64,000 nucleotides of DNA, from NCBI RefSeq assembly GCF_051414055.1, contig NZ_JBLKNX010000001.1, positions 186,001-250,000 of the forward strand. Reading direction: 5' to 3'. Positions 40,978 through 48,359 of this stretch are shown piece after piece. The position numbers and the translations under genes were made by a program. The notes below the pieces were generated by a model that worked only from the letters and a program-made list of their open reading frames with translations, was not told the origin of the DNA and searched no databases. Position 1 is the stretch's first letter; every line of letters starts with the position of its first letter. This DNA is from Halosimplex halobium. GTDB taxonomy: Archaea; Halobacteriota; Halobacteria; Halobacteriales; Haloarculaceae.

Positions 40978-42585
40978 ATGCGCGGGCCGTTCGGCGACCG
41001 GATATACGCGGCAGTCGCGCGGCTCCGGCGGCTCGAACGGCGGGAGCTGCGGGCCTTCCGCCGCTGGGTCGAGCGGACGAGCAACCTCGTCCACCTGTCG
41101 GTGCTGGTGTTCGTCCCGCTGCTGATCGCCGTCGTGACGCTGCTGTTCAACAGCATCGACCGGCTCTCGTTCCTGCTCTTTCCGCCGCTGGCGTCGGGCA
41201 CGTACACCCTCTTCGCCAACCCGGAGGGGAAGTACTCCTCGCCGGCGCGGTTCGTCGCGGGGCTGACGGTCGGGTCGCTCTGTGGCTGGGCCGCGCTGGC
41301 GCTGGGGTCGGCGCTCGGCGTGGGGGCGGCGGGGGCCGGCGCGAGCGCCCCGGGCGGGCTGACCGTCGGCGCGTTCGAGGCCGCCGTCGCCGTCTTCCTC
41401 GCGGGGGCGAGCACCTGGGCGCTCGACGTCGAGGAGCCGTCGGCCTACTCGACGGCGCTGCTGGGGCTGCTCGTCCGCCCGGGCCAGGAGCTGGTGTTCG
41501 CGCTGTCGGTGCTGCTGGCGAGCAGCGTCGTCGCGCTGGTGTTCGTCGCCTGGCGCGAGCAGTTCTACGACCGCCGCGCGCAGTTCCTCTACGAGTCGAC
41601 CCACGGCGACGACCACGTCCTCGTCCCGATGCGCGGGGAGAACCCCGACGCGACGGCCATGTTCGGCGCCCGCCTCGCGGCCGCCCACGACGCCGGGAAG
41701 GTCGTCCTGCTGGACGTGGTCGACGACGAGGCCGTCGCCAGCGCCGAGCGCGACCTCCTCGACGACGGCCGGCGGGCCGACCGCCGGGTCGCGACCGACG
41801 GCGGCCGCGGAGGGCACGACGACGGCGCCCCGGTCCCGGACGACGGCCGTGACGACCGCGGCGACGCCGACACGGAGAGCGGGGACGCCGGCGGGACCGG
41901 GGACGGGCCCGACCGCACGGTCGACGACGCCGGGCTCGACGACCGCGCCGAGGAGCGGGCGGTCGCCCAGGCGGCCACCCACCTCGAGGCGCGCGCGGAC
42001 GAGATCGAGACGCGGGTAGGGGTCCCCTGCCAGGTGGTCGTCGCCGTGGGCGGCCGGTCGCCGGCGGCCACTGTCCTCGGGACCGCCCGCGAGACCGGCT
42101 GCGACCTGGTCGCGACGGCCTACGAGCAGCGCCACGGCGCGCTGACGCCCTACATCTACGACCTGTTCCGCGGCGAGATCGACGTGGTCGTCCACCGCTC
42201 GGCGGCCGGCCGGACCCGCTGGAAGCGCGCCCTGGTGCCGGTCCGCCGGGCCAGCGACGTGGCCCACAGCATGCTCGACTTCGCCCGCCGGCTCGTCGGC
42301 CGCTCGGGGCGGATCAGCGTCTGTTCGTGCGTGTCGAGCGACCGCGAGCGCCGCCGCGCCGAGGCGATGCTCGCGGACCTGGTCGAGCCGTTCGACGGCG
42401 GCTTCGAGACCCGGGTGGCCACCGAGTCCATCGAGCGCTACCTCGCCGACAACGCCGACGACTTCGACCTGGTCTTTATGGGCGCCAGCACCGACCGCTC
42501 GGCGGCCTCGCGGCTGGTCTCGCCGCCGACGTTCGAACGTATCCAGCACCTGGACACCGACGTGGCGATCGTCGACCGGTCGTGA
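40978..42585 (+). CDS. HPP-family membrane protein fused to two UspA-like domains
   Basis: A 535-residue fusion. Residues ~35-190 form an HPP membrane domain (about four helices; LLFPPLASGTYTLFANPEG is the HPP-like loop). After a WREQFYDRRAQFLYES linker come two Usp-like domains: the first (DHVLVPMRGENPDATAMFG, ~205-400) is broken by an acidic Gly/Asp insertion of ~75 residues, the second spans ~415-530 (KRALVPVRRASDVAHSML to LVFMGASTDRSAASRL). HPP proteins of bacteria and plastids transport nitrite; a transport or stress-sensing role is inferred only from these domains. Confidence 0.82.
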   Translation: MRGPFGDRIYAAVARLRRLERRELRAFRRWVERTSNLVHLSVLVFVPLLIAVVTLLFNSIDRLSFLLFPPLASGTYTLFANPEGKYSSPARFVAGLTVGSLCGWAALALGSALGVGAAGAGASAPGGLTVGAFEAAVAVFLAGASTWALDVEEPSAYSTALLGLLVRPGQELVFALSVLLASSVVALVFVAWREQFYDRRAQFLYESTHGDDHVLVPMRGENPDATAMFGARLAAAHDAGKVVLLDVVDDEAVASAERDLLDDGRRADRRVATDGGRGGHDDGAPVPDDGRDDRGDADTESGDAGGTGDGPDRTVDDAGLDDRAEERAVAQAATHLEARADEIETRVGVPCQVVVAVGGRSPAATVLGTARETGCDLVATAYEQRHGALTPYIYDLFRGEIDVVVHRSAAGRTRWKRALVPVRRASDVAHSMLDFARRLVGRSGRISVCSCVSSDRERRRAEAMLADLVEPFDGGFETRVATESIERYLADNADDFDLVFMGASTDRSAASRLVSPPTFERIQHLDTDVAIVDRS

Positions 42586-42664
42586 GCGGTGCGACCGCCG
42601 GGCGGGAACGAGGACGGGGACGAGAGCGGAGGCGGGGACGGCGGGGGATCGACCGCTCCCGGCG

Positions 42665-43867
42665 TCAGTCGGTGCCGGACGGGTCGTCCCCGCCCTCGGT
42701 GTCCAGCAGCCGCTCGGCGAGCCCCTCCATGTCGGCGTCGCCGAGCGCGGACTCGACGAGGAGGTGGCCGCCGATGACGGCGGGGCTGATGACGGCGTCG
42801 GCGCCGGCGCGGCGGAGCTTCTCGGTGTTCTCGCGGTCGGTCGCGGCGGCGACGATGCGGGCGTCGGGGTGGAACTGCCGGGCGGTGAGGATCGACAGGG
42901 CGTCCTGCGCGTCGTCGTTCGTGGCGGCGATGATGGCCCGGGCGTGTTCGATCCCCGCCTGCTTCTGGGGGTCCTCGTCGCTGGGGTCGCCGACGACGAC
43001 GTGCAGGTCCCGGGTCCGCAGCGCGGCCGCCTGCTCGTTGTCGGGCGTGATGACGACGAACTCGGCGGCGGTCGAGAGTTCTTCGAGCAGCGGTTCGGTC
43101 AGGTCGCCGTAGCCCAGGACGACGACGTGGTCGTCCAGGAGTTCCAGGTCTGAGTCGTTCATGGTACCGAGTGCTTGCGAGAGCCGCGCCTCGATGGCGG
43201 GGCCGAGCAGCGACCCCAGCGCGACGGTGAAGCTCGCGACGCCGAGGACGAGGACGCTCATCCCGAACAGCTTCGCCTGCTGGCTCGCGGGCGTCACGTC
43301 GCCGTAGCCGACGGTGCTGGCGGTGACGATGGTGTAGTACAGCGCGTCGGTCAGCGTCGAGAGGTTGGTGAACTCCTCGCGGAGCTGGTAGGCGCCGGCG
43401 GTGCCGTAGACGAGCGTCCCCGAGAGCGCGGCGGCCGCGGCCAGCTGCGTCGTCGAGAGGTCCGCCCGCCGGTCGAACCGCCGGAAGTTGACCAGCACCG
43501 TCGGCAGCGAGAGCAGCGACAGCGCGATCAGCGGCAGCGAGTAGCGGCTCGACTGGGCCAGCCCCTGGAGGGCCGTCACCGGCAGGAGCACGACCGTCGA
43601 GAACCACGCCGCGCGGAGCCGCCGGCGCATCCCCCAGGCGCTCAGTAGCATCAGGAAGCCCGTCAGCGCGCCGGTGAAGCCGGCCGCGCGCTGCACCTCG
43701 CGTGGGATCTGGATGTACGCCTCGATGAGCGGGTTGACCTCGGTCGCGCTGATGTTCGCGACGCCGGTGGCAAAGGAGAGGATGGCGACGACGGTCGGCA
43801 GCCAGACGGCTGCCCGGGTCCCGACGAACACCGCCCGCGGATGGCCCACCAGCCGCCTCGCGTCCAT
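42665..43867 (-). CDS. Ligand-gated potassium channel with RCK (TrkA-N) domain
   Basis: A 400-residue protein. Several N-terminal helices precede a pore loop with the potassium selectivity filter TVGYGD (185-190) and the inner helix LFGMSVLVLGVASFTVALG. The cytosolic part is an RCK domain (HVVVLGYGDLTEPLLEEL, an imperfect GxGxxG nucleotide loop, from ~235) that gates the pore on binding nucleotide or ions. More hydrophobic helices than the minimal two are present before the pore. It should conduct K+ passively, important for a salt-in halophile. ATG 43867 is preferred to GTG 43873. Confidence 0.92.
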   Translation of the reverse strand: MDARRLVGHPRAVFVGTRAAVWLPTVVAILSFATGVANISATEVNPLIEAYIQIPREVQRAAGFTGALTGFLMLLSAWGMRRRLRAAWFSTVVLLPVTALQGLAQSSRYSLPLIALSLLSLPTVLVNFRRFDRRADLSTTQLAAAAALSGTLVYGTAGAYQLREEFTNLSTLTDALYYTIVTASTVGYGDVTPASQQAKLFGMSVLVLGVASFTVALGSLLGPAIEARLSQALGTMNDSDLELLDDHVVVLGYGDLTEPLLEELSTAAEFVVITPDNEQAAALRTRDLHVVVGDPSDEDPQKQAGIEHARAIIAATNDDAQDALSILTARQFHPDARIVAAATDRENTEKLRRAGADAVISPAVIGGHLLVESALGDADMEGLAERLLDTEGGDDPSGTD

Positions 43868-44001
43868 ACCCACTTCGAGGCGGCCGAGCGGCTAAAATCC
43901 CACCGACCCGCGACGGGTCGTGTCAGGGTAGATAATGGTCCGACCGGCGGCCGCCGCGGGCGCCGATAGGGGTTTACGAGAGGCCGCCGTCACACCCCGC
44001 C

Positions 44002-45243
44002 ATGGCATCGTTCCCGGTCGAGCTACTCTTCGGTATCTACCTCGGTATCCTGACGGGGATCATCCCCGGGCTGGTCTCGTGGTCGCTGGGGTTCGTCTTC
44101 AAGTACTTCACCGGCGTCACGATCCCCGGGTTCGGTGTGGTCGTCCTCTCGGTCGCGCTGGCGGGGGTCAACGGCGGGCTGCTCGCGCTCGCGGACCCGA
44201 CGATCACCCAGTCGGCCAACGCCGTGACGGTCACGACCGCCATCCTCGTCGTCCTGATGATCTCGCTGTACGCCCACTCGCGGGGCGACCAGATGGGCGC
44301 GACCTTCCCCAAGCGGCTGTCGCTGAAGCAACTGCGCGAGCGGACGCTCGCCGCGGACGTGCGCGGGGCGCTGGCCGGCCGCGACGAGGCGCGGGTCCGC
44401 GTCGTCGGTGAGGTGGCCGACATGGAGGGGTACCCCCCGCTCTCGGACGACCTCCGGGCGGAGATCCGCGACAGCGAGTGGACCTTCCCCGCGGACCTGC
44501 GCATCTCGGAGCTCGAAGCGCGGCTCGCCGAGCGCCTGAAGACCGAGTACGACCTCGGCGACGCCGCCGTCACCGTCGACGAGCGCGGGCGGGCCGCCGT
44601 CGTCGCCGCGCCCCCCTTCTCCGGGCTCTCCAAGCGGGTCCCCGACGGGAAACGGGCGGTCTCGGTGAACGCGCTCGTCCCGACGGGCGTCGCCCGCAAC
44701 GACGAGGTGACGCTCATCACCCCCGACGCACAGGTCAGCGGGACGGTCGTCAGCGCGAAGACCCAGACGACGACGGCCGCCGCCGGGCCCGACCCCGAGG
44801 CGACCGGCGCCGACGACGACGAGGACGCCGACGACGAGGAGGGCGTCCCCCAGCCGGTGCGGGCGCCGACGACGACCGGTGGCGAGGGGCGAGTCACGGT
44901 CGCGGTCACGCGGACGGACGCCGAGCCGCTGCTGAAGGCCGACCGCGCCCGCGTCGTCGTCGAATCGCGCGGCGTCCGCCGGGAGTACGAACTGCTCAGC
45001 CTGCTGCGGCGGGCGGGCCGGCGCTTCGGGCGGGTGACCGTCGGCGCCGGCGGCCCGCTGGACGGCGCCACCGTCGGCGAGGCGAACGTCCGGAGCGCCT
45101 ACGGCGTCGCCGTGATGGCCGTGCGGGGCGCGAGCGGCTGGGTCGTCGCGCCGAAGGGGTCGACGACGCTGTCGGCCGGCGACGAGGTGTTCGCCGTCGG
45201 GACGCGCGGCGAACTCGACGCCTTCAGGGAGGGGGTCGCGTGA
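44002..45243 (+). CDS. Membrane protein with TrkA-C (RCK_C) domains, first of a pair
   Basis: A 413-residue protein. The first ~95 residues hold three hydrophobic helices (LLFGIYLGILTGIIPGLVSW and following). The cytosolic part has regions of the type found in TrkA/potassium-transport regulators: RRFGRVTVGAGGPLDGATVG, then GWVVAPKGSTTLSAGDEVFA, is an RCK_C-like unit with the canonical last strand motif. An acidic Asp/Glu insert separates it from an earlier domain around residues 110-240. The GTGA overlap with the next gene shows the pair is co-translated. Regulation of K+ uptake is inferred. Confidence 0.82.
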   Translation: MASFPVELLFGIYLGILTGIIPGLVSWSLGFVFKYFTGVTIPGFGVVVLSVALAGVNGGLLALADPTITQSANAVTVTTAILVVLMISLYAHSRGDQMGATFPKRLSLKQLRERTLAADVRGALAGRDEARVRVVGEVADMEGYPPLSDDLRAEIRDSEWTFPADLRISELEARLAERLKTEYDLGDAAVTVDERGRAAVVAAPPFSGLSKRVPDGKRAVSVNALVPTGVARNDEVTLITPDAQVSGTVVSAKTQTTTAAAGPDPEATGADDDEDADDEEGVPQPVRAPTTTGGEGRVTVAVTRTDAEPLLKADRARVVVESRGVRREYELLSLLRRAGRRFGRVTVGAGGPLDGATVGEANVRSAYGVAVMAVRGASGWVVAPKGSTTLSAGDEVFAVGTRGELDAFREGVA

Positions 45244-47249
45244 GCGGTCTCGCCGCGGTCGTCGGCCTCGGGTCCGCGCCCGCGGTCGGGGCCGCCCTCG
45301 CGGCGCTCGTCGACGGCGCGCTCGCCCCCGACGCCGGAGCCGCCGCCGACCTCGCGGCCGCGGCCGTCGGCCAGAGCGGGTCGCTCACCGATCGGGCGCT
45401 GACGAACGCGGTGCAGGTGGTCGCTTACGCGGTCCTCGCCGCGGGCGTGGCGGCGGCCGTCGCGCTCCTCTACCGCTGGTACGTCCGCGAGCGCGTCCCC
45501 GGCGAGCTCCCCGCGCTGTTCGGGCTCAGCGCCGTCGCAGTCGTCCTCAACACCAACCAGGCGCTCGGGGAGGTCATCGCGCCGGACGGGAGCGGCGACC
45601 CCCTCGACCAGGCGGGGGTCCTGTTCCACGTCGTCGCCTTCCTCGTCGCCCTCGCGGCGACCCGCGCGGGCGCCGACGCGGGCGACCGCATCGGGTCGGA
45701 CGTGGCCGTCGCGACCGGCGAACGCGCCGTCGAGACGGAGGTGAGCCGCGTCGTCCAGGCCGTCGGCCGCGTCATCACCGTCGAACTCCCCGAGGAGGTC
45801 GACGACATCGTCGGCTACGACCCCGTCCCGGCGGAGACCAAGGAGAACCTCGCGGGCAGGACCTTCGTCTTCCCCCGGCGGCTGACCGTCGGGGAACTGC
45901 GCGACCGCCTCGTGACCCGGCTGAAGGCCGACTACGCGGTCGGCCACGTCGACCTCGAACTCGCCGACGACGGAAGCGTCGAGTACCTCGCCGTCGGCTC
46001 GCGCGCGGCGGGTATCGGCCCGACGCTCCCGCCGGAGACCGCCGCGGTCGCGGTGAAGGCCGACCCCGCGCTGGCCGCCAGCGCCGGCGACCTCGTCCAG
46101 GTGTGGCGCACGGACCCCTTCGAGCGGGTCCTCACCGCGGAACTGCGCGGGACCGTCGACGACGTGGCGACGCTGGCCATCGACGCCGCCGACACGCGCA
46201 AGCTCGACGCCGAGGGGGAGTACAAGCTGGTGACCCTCCCGGTCGAGACGCGCCCCGACCGGGAGTTCGCCTCCGTGCTCCGGGCCGCCGACGAGACGAT
46301 GGCCGCCGTCACCGTCGCCGCCGGGAGCGACCTGGCCGGCCAGCCCGTCGGCGCCCTCGACGTGACCGTCGTGGCCGTCCGCCCGGAGTCGGGGCCGGTC
46401 GAACCGCTGCCCGGCCGCGACCGGACGCTCGCCGCCGGCGACGCCGTCTACCTCGTCGCCGCTCCGGAGGCCATCCGCAAGGTCGAAGCGGCCGCGGGGC
46501 CCCGCGACGGCGCCGCTCCGGAGGGGCCCGCCGCCACCGGCCCGGCGCTGTCCCCCGACGAGCAGGTCGACGCCGGGCGGACGGTCGGCGCGGCGTCGAC
46601 CGACGACGGAACCGACGACACCGGGACGCCGCCGGAAGCGGCACCGTCGGAGTCCGACACGGGCGCTGACGGGGAGACGCCGCCCGCCGGATCGGCCGCC
46701 GACCCGCTCGCCGACGCCGACGCCCCCGGCATCGAGACGCTCGAAACCGACGAACCGGACGGGCAGTCGAACGGCGCCCCGCCCGGGGACGAACCTCCGG
46801 CCGTCGACGACGCCGGGTCAGTGGACGCCGGCCCCGGAGCCGACGACGGACCGGACGAGCCGCCCGTGGATCCGACGCGTGAGGAGCTGGCCGACCTCCC
46901 GGGGACCGACGTGGACGAGCTGACCGGGGCCGACGAGACGGTCGGCGACGTGCCGGCCCCGTCGGCGGACGGCCCCGACTCGGACGACGAACGCGACGCG
47001 CTCGGGGACGAGGACGCGATCGGCGACGCCGACGACGCCGTCGGCGACGACTGGGAGACCATCGCCGAGCCGGACACAGACGAGGCGTCGGACGACGAGG
47101 ACGCGACCGGATCGGCCGACGCCGCGGAGGAGACCGACGGCGAAGTCGGTGGGGCCGACGGCGAGAGCGACGACGGGGACGACACCGACGGGTCGAGCGA
47201 CAGCGACTGGACGGTCGCGCTCGACCAGCGCCGCGAGGACGACGAGTAG
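45240..47249 (+). CDS. Membrane protein with TrkA-C domains and a long acidic tail, second of a pair
   Basis: A 669-residue protein starting at GTG 45240, overlapping the previous stop. About four hydrophobic helices (AAVVGLGSAPAVGAALAALV, VQVVAYAVLAAGVAAAVALL, LPALFGLSAVAVVLN, VLFHVVAFLVALAAT) lead into a cytosolic region with the RCK_C-like SDLAGQPVGALDVTVVAVRP and RTLAAGDAVYLVAAPEAIRK. From ~residue 420 to the end (250 residues) the sequence is almost only D, E, G, A, P, S and T and is surely disordered. The family core matches its partner gene, so the two may form a hetero-oligomer. Confidence 0.8.
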   Translation: MSGLAAVVGLGSAPAVGAALAALVDGALAPDAGAAADLAAAAVGQSGSLTDRALTNAVQVVAYAVLAAGVAAAVALLYRWYVRERVPGELPALFGLSAVAVVLNTNQALGEVIAPDGSGDPLDQAGVLFHVVAFLVALAATRAGADAGDRIGSDVAVATGERAVETEVSRVVQAVGRVITVELPEEVDDIVGYDPVPAETKENLAGRTFVFPRRLTVGELRDRLVTRLKADYAVGHVDLELADDGSVEYLAVGSRAAGIGPTLPPETAAVAVKADPALAASAGDLVQVWRTDPFERVLTAELRGTVDDVATLAIDAADTRKLDAEGEYKLVTLPVETRPDREFASVLRAADETMAAVTVAAGSDLAGQPVGALDVTVVAVRPESGPVEPLPGRDRTLAAGDAVYLVAAPEAIRKVEAAAGPRDGAAPEGPAATGPALSPDEQVDAGRTVGAASTDDGTDDTGTPPEAAPSESDTGADGETPPAGSAADPLADADAPGIETLETDEPDGQSNGAPPGDEPPAVDDAGSVDAGPGADDGPDEPPVDPTREELADLPGTDVDELTGADETVGDVPAPSADGPDSDDERDALGDEDAIGDADDAVGDDWETIAEPDTDEASDDEDATGSADAAEETDGEVGGADGESDDGDDTDGSSDSDWTVALDQRREDDE

Positions 47250-47318
47250 CGAACCGGTTCGGGTCGCTCGTCGCCGCAGTGCGGAACGCTCTTTGGGCGG
47301 CGGCGCCCTCCCTCGTGT

Positions 47319-47594
47319 ATGCACTGGCGACTGTTCGCCACGCTCGCCGAGACGGCCGGCGACACCGAGATCGCGGTCGGGTCCGACGCCGAGACCGTCG
47401 GCGACGCCTTCGACGCGCTCCTCGATACGCATCCCGACCTCGAATCCGAAGTGCTGGACGACGAGGGTAACCTCTACGACCACGTCCGCCTGCTCCACGA
47501 GGGCCGCGACCCGTTCGCCGAGGCCGATGGCTTCGAGACACCGGTCGACGACGGCGACGAACTCGCGCTCTTTCCGCCGGTCAGCGGCGGGTAG
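47319..47594 (+). CDS. samp1: Ubiquitin-like small archaeal modifier protein, SAMP1-type
   Basis: A 91-residue beta-grasp protein ending LALFPPVSGG. The C-terminal Gly-Gly is the site that is adenylated by an E1-like enzyme and then joined to target lysines (sampylation) or used as a sulfur carrier for molybdopterin. The start MHWRLFATLAETAG and the end match SAMP1 of Haloferax, as I remember it. Single gene; other components are not in this window. Confidence 0.92.
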   Translation: MHWRLFATLAETAGDTEIAVGSDAETVGDAFDALLDTHPDLESEVLDDEGNLYDHVRLLHEGRDPFAEADGFETPVDDGDELALFPPVSGG

Positions 47595-47638
47595 TCAAAG
47601 TTCGACTCCGGGCACCGAGAGGGGGTCTCTGGAGTCGC

Positions 47639-48154
47639 TCACACGTCGTCGAGTTTCGGGTCGATCGCGGGGTCGCGACCCTGGTCTCTGGCGCGGTCCT
47701 TCGCCTCGGCGACGGCCGACCGTTCCTCTCCGGTGACGGCGAGTTCCCTGTCGCCGATGAGTTCCGCAGCGATGTCGTCGAGCGAGCACGGCGACGAGTC
47801 ACCGTCCGGATCGCCCGCCGAACCGCGCTGACCGGAGTCGTCCGACGACCGGGTCCGCGAGCCGGGTTCGTCGGCGTCGGTTCGCGTCCGGCCTCTTTCC
47901 GGACCGGACTCGTGGACCGCCGTCGGTCTGAGAACGACCATGTCCGCCGATTCGCGGTGGCCGGTGACGGTCTTCACCACGGTCGCGCGGACGCTCCGTG
48001 TCTGGCTCTCCGGGACCGACGGCGCCTCGGCGAAGGCGACCCGGGCGTCCGCTTCTGACTCGACGACCAGCTCGCCGCCGTCGTTTCTCACCGTCACCGT
48101 GACGGTGGCTCCGTCCGAACACGTGCGCAACTGCGCTGTGTCCGCTTCGGTCAT
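47639..48154 (-). CDS. Acidic hypothetical protein
   Basis: A 171-residue soluble protein MTEADTAQLRTCSDGATVTV. The first ~80 residues look like a compact beta domain (VTVTVRNDGGELVVES, VRATVVKTVTGHRESADMVV). The middle is an Arg/Asp/Gly/Ser linker; the tail has a helical segment CSLDDIAAELIGDRELAVTG. No family recognised. Its own promoter is visible. Confidence 0.7.
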   Translation of the reverse strand: MTEADTAQLRTCSDGATVTVTVRNDGGELVVESEADARVAFAEAPSVPESQTRSVRATVVKTVTGHRESADMVVLRPTAVHESGPERGRTRTDADEPGSRTRSSDDSGQRGSAGDPDGDSSPCSLDDIAAELIGDRELAVTGEERSAVAEAKDRARDQGRDPAIDPKLDDV

Positions 48155-48185
48155 CGTCTCCCCCGATGAACGGATCGTATTCCCA

Positions 48186-48195
48186 TTACTAAAAA
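48186..48195 (-). promoter_or_regulatory. TATA-like promoter of the acidic hypothetical gene
   Basis: TTTTTAGTAA on the minus strand, centred ~36 nt before ATG 48154, in the most AT-rich patch of the 205-nt spacer between this gene and alaS. Confidence 0.5.
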
Positions 48196-48359
48196 TGTCT
48201 GTCGGAGTGACGTTTCCCGTTCGTGGCGCCGCCCGGTCGTCGGATCCCGATTAGATGCAGAGGGGGAGCGGGCGGAGAGCGGTTCCCGGTCGGAAACCGG
48301 CGGGACCGGGAACGGGACCGGACCGCCGCGAGCCCAGTCCGGCAGGTCGGCGTGCCGCC

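Noticed and set aside
38046..41414. Open frame extending the methylthiotransferase upstream by more than 1100 codons
   Set aside because: Runs antisense through deoC (same strand, other frame), DUF63 and udp; the conserved MTTase start is ATG 38045, and the extension has no family content.
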